Positions 1-6,176 of a stretch of 32,951 nucleotides of DNA are shown here, one piece after another. This DNA is from an uncultured Eubacteriales bacterium. Lineage in GTDB: Bacteria > Bacillota > Clostridia > Lachnospirales > Lachnospiraceae. The position numbers were made by a program, and so were the translations under genes. The notes under the pieces are model-generated. The model did no database searches, was not told the origin of the DNA, and saw nothing but the letters and a program-made list of their open reading frames with translations. How positions within the stretch are numbered: the stretch's first letter is position 1; every line of letters starts with the position of its first letter. The DNA lies in NCBI GenBank assembly GCA_900315665.1, contig OMZX01000028.1, positions 1-32,951 of the forward strand. The letters run 5' to 3'.

Positions 1-626
1 GTGATTACATAAGAACTGTGCATCTGAAGAAGATTCGGCTTCAGAAAGAACCGTGTCTTACCGGAGCCGGAGCTTCCGAGAACAAGCACATTATTATTTC
101 TTGCGTATTTGGGAATCTTCGGACGATTGCTGATCGTGATCTGCTCCGTCGCCGTCAGGATAATGTTTCTTTCAGGCACCGGATCCACAAATGGAGCGAT
201 ATCTCTTTTCCTTCCCCACCTCGCCGATCCAAACTCCTTCTTTGACCTCGTCACCTTTCTTGTATCCCGATAGACGATCATGAAAAGAAGCAGTGAACCT
301 GATACCATACATCCTTTTAACAAGTCTCCTTTGCTATAAGGCGGCCATGGATTACTGAAGGTCTCATTGACGATATCCATGAGATAGATCACATCTTGAA
401 TCCCGTAATTCCTTACCCGCCAGATACGAAAGAATGCCGAAGAAAGCATTGTCGTACCGATAAAGAACAAAAGCTGAATGATCTGGTACTTACCAAATCC
501 AGCTCTGAAATCGCTCCACTTTTTCAAAATGAAGCTTTTTAACTTTTCCGGCAGCTCTTTGACAAATTCCCGGGCACCCTCTATTACCGATATGGTTTTA
601 TCGATAAGCCAGTTTACTATGTTCAT
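1..626 (-). CDS. VirD4/TraG-type coupling protein, N-terminal part
   Basis: This gene runs off the left edge; 208 N-terminal codons are visible. Type IV coupling proteins are hexameric membrane ATPases that pass relaxase-bound DNA to the conjugation channel. Two hydrophobic segments lie near residues 48-68 and 104-119. They are followed by the FGSARWG stretch (132-138) usual in the Firmicute VirD4 branch and by a Walker A motif GSSGSGKT at 184-191. The start is ATG at 626; an adjacent in-frame ATG at 629 is equally possible. It lies 6-9 bases after the stop of the PcfB-like gene, which indicates one operon and fits the known pairing of PcfB with the coupling protein. No strong Shine-Dalgarno is seen, so translation may be coupled. 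Family assignment is firm; completeness cannot be judged. Confidence 0.9.
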   Translation of the reverse strand, partial: MNIVNWLIDKTISVIEGAREFVKELPEKLKSFILKKWSDFRAGFGKYQIIQLLFFIGTTMLSSAFFRIWRVRNYGIQDVIYLMDIVNETFSNPWPPYSKGDLLKGCMVSGSLLLFMIVYRDTRKVTRSKKEFGSARWGRKRDIAPFVDPVPERNIILTATEQITISNRPKIPKYARNNNVLVLGSSGSGKTRFFLKPNLLQMHSSYVI

Positions 627-635
627 CATATATTT

Positions 636-1160
636 TTACCGTACGATTTCCCGTCTGATCACCTTCTTTACCTTTCCGGCAATCTTGCCAAGCTCCTTGC
701 CTTTCTTGCTTCTCTGAAGCTGCTTGTTTTTCTGAAGTTCAGTTTGTTTCACCTTCTTCCGATCCTTTTGCAGCTTCTCCCTTACCTTCGGTCTGTCCTT
801 CTCATGAAGCATTTCTGCAGTATATTCCCGCACGATTGCTTCAATGGCATCCTTGTCCTTCGCCTTAAAAAACACGATGTACCGCGGTCCTTCCGGATCC
901 GACAGATACCGTGCTGCATAGTCTACGCCATACTTCTCAGCAATATTTGCAAAATCAAGGATCTTTTCCTTTGCTACATCGATCGTCGAGACGCCCTGGT
1001 CCTTCTTGATCAGCTCGTCCACCGTCATGTAGCCATGCTTGATTTTTCCTTTCCTCCGCATCTCAAGGTATGCCTGACAGCCTTTCAGAAGTGCGAATCC
1101 TGACAGTGAAGCCGTCGTCACTGCAAACCTTATAGTCCCCTGTTCTACTGCTTCCTGCAT
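636..1160 (-). CDS. pcfB: PcfB-like (DUF3801) conjugation protein
   Basis: A 174-residue protein of the PcfB/DUF3801 kind. In the enterococcal pCF10 system PcfB is a relaxosome accessory factor that docks with the coupling protein PcfC. The N-terminal half is folded-looking: one hydrophobic stretch near residues 12-25, then a domain rich in acidic and aromatic residues. The last 55 residues are very rich in Lys, Arg and Gln, suiting nucleic acid or protein contacts. A GAGGAAATG ribosome site precedes ATG at 1160. It sits directly upstream of the coupling protein gene, the expected partner. A terminator-like hairpin separates it from the surface-protein gene before it, so it may start a new transcription unit or depend on read-through. 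The family name comes from recognition of length, composition and context, not from a search. Confidence 0.75.
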   Translation of the reverse strand: MQEAVEQGTIRFAVTTASLSGFALLKGCQAYLEMRRKGKIKHGYMTVDELIKKDQGVSTIDVAKEKILDFANIAEKYGVDYAARYLSDPEGPRYIVFFKAKDKDAIEAIVREYTAEMLHEKDRPKVREKLQKDRKKVKQTELQKNKQLQRSKKGKELGKIAGKVKKVIRREIVR

Positions 1161-1177
1161 GTCTCATTTCCTCAATT

Positions 1178-1213
1178 AAAACAGGCAGAAGAATTAAATC
1201 TTCCGCCTGTTTT
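1178..1213 (-). terminator. Terminator-like hairpin between surface gene and pcfB-like gene
   Basis: The arms AAAACAGGCAGAAGA (1178-1192) and TCTTCCGCCTGTTTT (1199-1213) pair over 15 positions with one mismatch and a 6-base loop. Each arm ends in four T on its own strand, so it could work both ways. It ends the surface-protein gene 7 bases after its stop. Confidence 0.65.
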
Positions 1214-1219
1214 CTTCAT

Positions 1220-2695
1220 TTATTCCTTTGGTCTTTGTGCCGCAGGCGGTATCGTATACCAGGAGGGCAGTTTATTATGTTCGCTTTCCGTGAATGCGTC
1301 CGTCATGTCTACATTATCCTGCAGCTGCCAGTCATTTAATGCAGTCGCACCGTCAAGATATGTTCGCCCCTTAAATGCATTCCGCATGGTCGTGACCTTG
1401 GAAACATCCCATCCTGCTAATGCAGATGCATTTACATACCCGGCATGATCCTCTGTAGAAGAATTGAAGTCGTCAAGATTTGTAAGACTTGTCGTCTTCC
1501 AGGCTGCAAGGGACTTGAAGTTTTTAAACCATGTATCCATTCCTGCCATATTCTCTACATTTGAAACATTCCACGGTATAAACCCTGATACAAAAGAATC
1601 AGAAAATGTGTTAATGTCCGTATCCGCAAACATATAGGACATATCCTTCACATTCGAAACATCCCATGCCGCAAGATCCTCAACGATGCCGATGTCTGTT
1701 CCATAAAACATATGAGACATGTTGGTCACATGTGATACATCCCAATTTTTAAGACCACTTAGACTGCCAAAGCTTTTACTTCCGCTGAACATTTCAGATG
1801 TATCCTGTATGCTGGAAGTATCCCATTCCGCGATACCACCTGCGCTGCCCAATTTTTCGCAGCCCATAAACATCTGTGAAACCGTCTTCACGTTCGACAT
1901 ATTGAATTTATTAAGACCGGTAAGCGTGCTAATCTCGGCACAATCTTTAAACATTGCCGTCATATCTTCTGTATAATCCGTCTTGAAAAATTCTGTCACA
2001 TTACTTGCCCAGCCAAGTTCAGAAAATCCCTCATACATGTGCGAGCAGTTTCTGTTGGCGTAAATTTCTTCAGCCTCTGAATAATATCTGAAAATGTTGT
2101 TGAAGTCCTGGTCTCTGAAGAAGTACACCGGATGCATGCTGTCCTCCGTAGAAATCGTGATGTATTCAATACCCGGTCCCATAGAGTTAGCCTCAGATAT
2201 CAGCCCTACATTCTTGATATCCTCTCCCAGGAATTCTTTCAGACGTTTGTTATACTCTGGTCCCGGAAGGAGATAAGCTGTTCCACTCTTACCTTTGATT
2301 TCTTCCGGGATTTTTTCATCTTCGGGAATATCTGAATTTCCGCCATCATCCTTTGTTTCTCCGGAATCTTCCTTGCTTTCTCCCGGATTATCCGAGTCAG
2401 TCTCTGACGGGCTCTTGGACTCGTCAGTGCTTTTTGATTCCTCAGAACTCTTAGTTTCTTCAGGGTTCTTTGATTCTTCCGGATTCTCAGGATTCTCACC
2501 GGTTTCTTCAGGTGATTCCTGCGTCGGATCTGTTTCCGTCGGTGACGGCACTGGAAACTGCGATAATGAGAATGGATTGGACAGTACATTGCTGTTTCCC
2601 GAATAGAGTGCCTTCGCCGACCCTGTTCCATATAAAAAGGCCGACGTAATGCCAGCCGCTATCATAACCTTCAAAATAATTCCTGTTTTTTTCAC
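1220..2695 (-). CDS. BspA-like (DUF285) secreted surface protein with SipW-type signal
   Basis: A 491-residue exported protein. Residues 1-29 form a signal peptide, followed by ALYSGNSN and PFSL. The TasA-like protein upstream has a similar ALYGGRSN...FSI stretch, suggesting processing by the same SipW-type peptidase. Residues 50-133 are a Pro/Ser/Glu/Thr-rich linker. Residues 200-460 carry repeats of about 25 residues built on W(D/N)VSxVxxMxxMF, typical of the DUF285 family of BspA-like adhesins. No LPXTG or C-terminal membrane segment is visible. The start is GTG at 2695 behind AAAAGGGG; the reading frame has no better choice. It follows the frameshifted chimera and precedes the terminator at 1178. 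Adhesion is the usual role of the family; here it is inferred. Confidence 0.82.
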   Translation of the reverse strand: MKKTGIILKVMIAAGITSAFLYGTGSAKALYSGNSNVLSNPFSLSQFPVPSPTETDPTQESPEETGENPENPEESKNPEETKSSEESKSTDESKSPSETDSDNPGESKEDSGETKDDGGNSDIPEDEKIPEEIKGKSGTAYLLPGPEYNKRLKEFLGEDIKNVGLISEANSMGPGIEYITISTEDSMHPVYFFRDQDFNNIFRYYSEAEEIYANRNCSHMYEGFSELGWASNVTEFFKTDYTEDMTAMFKDCAEISTLTGLNKFNMSNVKTVSQMFMGCEKLGSAGGIAEWDTSSIQDTSEMFSGSKSFGSLSGLKNWDVSHVTNMSHMFYGTDIGIVEDLAAWDVSNVKDMSYMFADTDINTFSDSFVSGFIPWNVSNVENMAGMDTWFKNFKSLAAWKTTSLTNLDDFNSSTEDHAGYVNASALAGWDVSKVTTMRNAFKGRTYLDGATALNDWQLQDNVDMTDAFTESEHNKLPSWYTIPPAAQRPKE

Positions 2696-2730
2696 GGGTG
2701 ATTACCCCTTTTCATCAATGCCTCCATTCT

Positions 2731-2766
2731 GTCTCCTCTTCCGGATCGGTACCAAAAAGAGGAGAC
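2731..2766 (-). other. Inverted repeat before the BspA-like gene
   Basis: GTCTCCTCTT (2731-2740) and AAGAGGAGAC (2757-2766) are perfect 10-bp arms around a 16-base loop, located in the 124-base gap between two surface genes. There is no T tract on the minus strand. An mRNA processing or stabilising hairpin, or an operator, would fit; neither is shown. Confidence 0.45.
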
Positions 2767-2819
2767 TTACTGCTTTCTGTTTATATTTTGTTAATGCTTG
2801 CCCTTCGTATAATGGATAC

Positions 2820-4305
2820 TCATCCCGGAATGTAAGCTCCTTCAGCATCAACGAGACGGCCATCCGGTGTCCGTTCATTCTGATACATTGAACCGTAGCT
2901 TCGGAAGCCGATGGCATCGTAAAGCCATTTCCCAACATTCGTCTGGAAGAACCAGGTCTGTTTGGGAATATCATCCGCAGTGGCAAAATAATAATATTTC
3001 TCGCCGATCTTCTGCCACCCGGTCAGCATATGACCTGTGTTAGGATGCAGGTAATACTTTTTATTATCCTGACTGTTTGTATGCCATCCCTTTGAGAGAA
3101 CGCCGAGATTTCCATCAGAAATATCATGTGCAAAATACCAGTTGCCGTCATCCGAAAGAATCCAGCCGGTTTCCATCCGACCGTTATCATTAAACTTAAA
3201 CCAACTTGCCTTGCCATGATCATCCTTTCCGTATGGATTCTTGAGATACAGCCAACCGTCCTTTGCAGCCGATCCGTCCGTTAACGTAAAAGACCAGTGG
3301 TTCTGATCCTTATCAATCAGCTGCCACTGGCCGTCTGTAAATGTGTTAACTCCAACACCATATGGGTTCTTGTACATGCTGCTATTGCCTGAAACTAAAG
3401 CAAAGCCCGGTCCGATACCGGCTTTGTCACTGCTGACAGATACACCTTTCCGAACGGTACCGGATCCTCCTCCGCCTGAAGAACTGCTCTTTTTCGAACT
3501 GCCGCTCGAAGAACCACTACCAGATGAAGTTTTTCCAGAAGTACTATCGTTGGCGGAAGCTTTTCCAGATGTACTGCCACTGGATGAACCGCTTCCATTC
3601 GAACTATGGTCCGACGAATTACTGCCCGATGAATTACTGCCTGACGAAGTATTTCCATCTGATGAACCCTTAGCAGAGCTCTCATTACCACCATCTGCAT
3701 TATTTTTCTTATCGGTAGATTCTGCATCGGATATTCCATTATCTTTATCAGGTTTCTGTTCCTTCGAATCATCATCCGAATCGCTTTTATTTCCCTGGTC
3801 GTCCTTTGAATCTCCCCTTTCAGGTACCTTCTCTGTGAAATCCAGCTCTTTCTCATCTCCCCAGGGTTTATCACTTGCAAAATCAGGCAGAAAGCCTTCT
3901 GCCTGCACAGCCTGCGCTTCCGAAGAAATGGAGAACTTTTCTCCATCCGAACGCTTCAGATCCGGCACATGGACGCCTTTACTAAAGATTATTTCTTCAT
4001 TCTTCTGCACCGGCTTCACATAGTAAAAATAGCCGCTTTTCTTCTGCCAGTCATCCGAGATACCGGTCAAAATCGTATCATCAAAATCTCTTTCCGATTT
4101 GATGTCCACTTTCACACGGACATAAACCGGATCAGATTCATTATAGACAGTAAGAACATAAGGTACTTCTTCTGATCGATGTCTTTCCTGCAGCTTCTGT
4201 CATGCTTCCTGTTTCTGAAGCATAGACCGAAATCACAGGACTACCCACTATAAGCCCTAGAATCAAAGGAAAGATGCCTGCCTTCAATCTAATTCTTTTC
4301 ATCAT
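2820..4305 (-). pseudogene. TasA-like / cell-wall-binding-repeat chimera, frameshifted
   Basis: Two frames together make one plausible secreted protein. Frame A starts with ATG ATG at 4305/4302, overlapping the previous stop, and encodes a signal peptide ending near VYASETG. It then stops at 4141-4143. Frame B is open from 4199 and continues with the TasA/camelysin-like core PVYVRVKVDI, a Ser/Gly-rich linker, and about 200 C-terminal residues of aromatic-glycine repeats (GWYF-like, for example TGWQKIGEKYYYF) of the choline/cell-wall-binding type. The frames overlap between 4199 and 4141; skipping one base near 4165-4175 (AGAAGAAG) would join them as ...TSIREVPYV. The only start inside frame B is an internal GTG at 4115. 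It may be a broken gene, a programmed +1 shift, or a sequencing error. Confidence 0.75.
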
Positions 4306-4970
4306 GGTTCTTCCGTATCTGGCAGCCATGTATCAATCTTATATTCCCGACCGTCTCCTTCAATAACATTCTGCATCAGTTCATGATCCTTCAATGAATT
4401 GTCAGTGTGCTGTCTCATATAAGCAGTGATTTGGATATCTCCTGAGAATTTTGACTCAAGCTTGTCAAAATTCTCAACTTCAATCCTGTCGAAAATGTTA
4501 CTGATTTTTTCACCCGGCTTGATCGGTTCATTTCCTTCATAATAGATCACAGATGTTTCTCCAGCTGCTTTGCCGGGATAATTGCTATAATAATCCCATC
4601 TGTCATGGCTCCAGTACGTACTTAAAGGATCATGATATCCATCCTGTCCGTACCAAATGCCCTTAACGACAGGCTGCTCAACCTTGATCACATAATCCGC
4701 ATCATAATCCACGTTAGATGTCAGTGACGGCTGGCTTGTGATCACAGCACCTGGAAGAAGATCCACTGTCTTCGTCGGATCAAATGCCTTATCTTCGAGC
4801 GTTCCAGCATCCTTCTTGTCCGACTCGCCCGGACGGATTGAAAATTCATGGATCACTGTATTCGATCTGCCACCGTACAATGCATACGCTGCACCTGTAA
4901 TAGAAACAAGCAGCATCGCAGCTGCTCCGATCACTAATGTTCTTCTCTTCATATTTTTGAATAAATTCAT
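4302..4970 (-). CDS. TasA/camelysin-like SipW-dependent secreted protein
   Basis: A 222-residue exported protein. Residues 1-30 are a signal peptide (MKRRT, a hydrophobic core, then AAYALYGG). The mature part keeps the short beta-rich layout of TasA/camelysin-type proteins, here with DYVIKVEQPVVKGIWYG. In Bacillus, TasA is cut by the ER-type peptidase SipW and forms biofilm fibres; a SipW-type gene lies 331 bases upstream, so processing by it is a fair inference. The C terminus shows no sorting signal. The ribosome site is a modest AAAGGAAA. Its stop overlaps the start of the chimera gene as ATGA, implying coupled translation. Fibre formation is unproven; it could also be a conjugation-specific surface factor. 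Confidence 0.72.
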   Translation of the reverse strand: MNLFKNMKRRTLVIGAAAMLLVSITGAAYALYGGRSNTVIHEFSIRPGESDKKDAGTLEDKAFDPTKTVDLLPGAVITSQPSLTSNVDYDADYVIKVEQPVVKGIWYGQDGYHDPLSTYWSHDRWDYYSNYPGKAAGETSVIYYEGNEPIKPGEKISNIFDRIEVENFDKLESKFSGDIQITAYMRQHTDNSLKDHELMQNVIEGDGREYKIDTWLPDTEEP

Positions 4971-5301
4971 TTGCTTTTTTCCTTTATAAAAATCTACGTT
5001 GTCGTTGCCGTAATAATGTAGTTCTATCTGTCATGTAATTCTTTTACATGCAGTCCTGCTTTGGTCTGTCGGTTCTCTGATTCTTCGCATCGTTGCTCCT
5101 TTTCTATACCCTTCATTGCTATATCTTTAATGCCTACATCTGCCGCCGGCACCTGCTCTTCTGTAAATACTGTGACTAAGGTTTCAGTCCGCAGACAGAT
5201 GAAGCATTATTGAACTTTGCCGTTCCTCCTTCTAATAATCTCTAGAATGACTTCGAGAACTTACAGAGTTCTCACATTCCAGATTATTAAAGAGGAACCT
5301 C
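4971..5301 (-). other. 331-base gap: long bulged hairpin and an orphan reading frame
   Basis: No convincing gene lies here. Positions 5233-5289 form a bulged hairpin of about 20 pairs (arms TAATAATCT, GAATG, GAGAAC against GTTCTC, CATTC, AGATTATTA), directly after sipW. A minus-strand frame is open from 5206 to the stop at 5024-5026 (60 codons). It reads like protein (for example TEEQVPAADVGIKDIAMKG) but has no ATG, GTG or TTG near its beginning, only an internal ATG. An unused GGAGGAAC ribosome-like site precedes it at about 5221-5230. It may be a truncated gene or a leader. Confidence 0.4.
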
Positions 5302-5664
5302 CTATTCCTGTAGATTTCGAGCCTTCCGGACCAATGGAGCAGGAAGATTACTATAGAAGATAACCTTCCCTTGAATCTGCTCCTTTGCTACCGGATTGAA
5401 ATCTGCGATCTGATTGTTGTCTCCCTTAAAGATGTACTGACCACCCTGTTCATCGATGATACGATGAATCACCTCATTACCCTGGATCTCATACATCGCG
5501 ATGTCTCCAATTTCAGGCTCTGATATAGGATCGATCACCGCAAGAGCACCAATCTCGAGCACCGGCTTCATACTACCGGTCAGGATGTATCGAAACTGAA
5601 AGTTCAACAACATAAAACAAATGGCTGCTGCTAAAATCCAAAACAAGAGATCAGAAAACGTCAT
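5302..5664 (-). CDS. sipW: SipW-type (ER-type) signal peptidase I
   Basis: Signal peptidase I of the S26B branch, which cleaves signal peptides at the outer membrane face. An N-terminal hydrophobic segment spans residues 5-24. The catalytic serine is Ser31 in TGSMKP, and the general base is a histidine, His67 in EVIHRI, as in SipW and ER peptidases, instead of the usual bacterial lysine. GDNN follows at 81-84. At 120 residues from this ATG it is short and lacks the C-terminal membrane segment of SipW. The ATG at 5664 has no ribosome site. The frame is open upstream to 5772 behind a strong AGGAGGTG (5778-5785) but offers only ATC or ATA there. Either translation is coupled to the overlapping leader ORF or a rare start is used. 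The three secreted proteins downstream are its likely substrates. Confidence 0.85.
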   Translation of the reverse strand: MTFSDLLFWILAAAICFMLLNFQFRYILTGSMKPVLEIGALAVIDPISEPEIGDIAMYEIQGNEVIHRIIDEQGGQYIFKGDNNQIADFNPVAKEQIQGKVIFYSNLPAPLVRKARNLQE

Positions 5665-5780
5665 GACTGCTGTCCGCCTGTCTGCGTTGCTCTTTCTATT
5701 CTTTTGAGCCCTTCGATTCGTTTGATCTGTATCTCTGATCCTTGCCTTGATTTTCTTCTTATATATGATGGTTCAATCAC
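5661..5780 (-). CDS. Possible 39-residue leader ORF overlapping sipW start
   Basis: GTG at 5778-5780 opens a 39-codon basic ORF that ends with TGA overlapping the sipW ATG as ATGA, the classic geometry of translational coupling. The GTG lies inside the strongest ribosome site of the region, and only GGAG precedes it, so spacing is poor. The peptide (PSYIRRKSRQG...) resembles nothing recognised. It competes with the idea that sipW itself begins upstream at ATC or ATA. Confidence 0.3.
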   Translation of the reverse strand: MIEPSYIRRKSRQGSEIQIKRIEGLKRIERATQTGGQQS

Positions 5781-5785
5781 CTCCT
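5778..5785 (-). promoter_or_regulatory. Strong ribosome binding site upstream of sipW
   Basis: AGGAGGTG is the best Shine-Dalgarno in the surface-protein operon, yet no ATG, GTG or TTG in the sipW frame follows at normal spacing. ATC at 5767-5769 and ATA at 5764-5766 are the in-frame codons at the right distance. Confidence 0.6.
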
Positions 5786-5800
5786 CTTAAATGCAGGCAT

Positions 5801-5840
5801 AAAAATACGCCTGCCGACCTTTCTTCCAGTCGACAGGCGT
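5801..5840 (-). terminator. Intrinsic terminator / attenuator in front of sipW
   Basis: On the minus strand, ACGCCTGTCGAC (5840-5829) pairs with GTCGGCAGGCGT (5818-5807) over 12 positions with one G-U, and is followed by ATTTTT. It ends only 15 bases before the sipW ribosome site, leaving no room for a promoter between. It therefore acts either as a plain stop for the rep operon with sipW read-through, or as a regulated attenuator. Confidence 0.75.
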
Positions 5841-5869
5841 TTCGCCTCATGTATATTAAGTTGTTTGGA

Positions 5870-5897
5870 TTTCGGAAAAGCAGGGATTTTTCCGAAA
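5870..5897 (-). other. Leader hairpin upstream of the sipW attenuator
   Basis: TTTCGGAAAA (5870-5879) and TTTTCCGAAA (5888-5897) are perfect 10-bp arms with an 8-base loop. It lies in the proposed sipW leader, 30 bases before the terminator hairpin, and is not followed by T residues. Confidence 0.5.
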
Positions 5898-5950
5898 AGA
5901 AAGAAGCTGGATGAGTGCTTTGTTTGCCTCTCTCCAACTTCTTCGAGTAT

Positions 5951-5979
5951 AAGATATCATACCCTCAAAATCGATGCAA
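5951..5979 (-). promoter_or_regulatory. Candidate promoter for the sipW surface-protein operon
   Basis: TTGCAT (5979-5974), a 17-base spacer and TATCTT (5956-5951) on the minus strand match sigma-A spacing. The -35 box touches the end of the decamer array, which would then cover about -36 to -95, the place for an activator. A leader of about 160 bases would hold both hairpins. Confidence 0.45.
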
Positions 5980-6039
5980 GGACAAGAATAGACAATTTTG
6001 GACATATTACGACAATAATGGACAAGAATAGACAATTTT
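5980..6039. repeat. Six decamers with exact 10-bp period
   Basis: The 60 bases divide exactly into six decamers of form NGACAANNNN: GGACAAGAAT, AGACAATTTT, GGACATATTA, CGACAATAAT, GGACAAGAAT, AGACAATTTT. The first and last 20-mers are identical. One helical turn per unit puts all the GACAA cores on the same DNA face. An activator or operator array for the adjacent promoter, or replication iterons beside repA, are the two readings. Confidence 0.8.
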
Positions 6040-6083
6040 CGGTAATTTTCGTTAGCATAGTCTAACTTTTTTGTGCCTTACTG

Positions 6084-6120
6084 TATCACCCTGATCAACA
6101 ATACTTCTGGCAGGGTAATA
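6084..6120. other. Inverted repeat downstream of repA
   Basis: TATCACCCTG (6084-6093) and CAGGGTAATA (6111-6120) pair at 9 of 10 positions around a 17-base loop. T-rich sequence follows on the plus strand only, so it is a poor terminator for repA, which is read on the minus strand. Confidence 0.35.
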
Positions 6121-6148
6121 TCTTTTGTCTTTTTTCTTTGCAACTACG

Positions 6149-6161
6149 GCCACTAAATGGC
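6149..6161. promoter_or_regulatory. Isolated copy of the parB palindrome (parS-like)
   Basis: GCCACTAAATGGC, extended by G and C to 15 bases at 6148-6162, is the same 13-mer as the commonest copy inside parB, read in the other orientation. It is outside coding sequence, 15 bases beyond the repA stop, so protein coding cannot explain it. Confidence 0.65.
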
Positions 6162-6176
6162 CATAGTGAAATTAAT

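Noticed and set aside
3343-4023. 226-codon plus-strand frame
   Set aside because: Antisense of the Ser/Gly/Asp-rich linker of the chimera protein; its Pro/Leu/Glu runs mirror those repeats.
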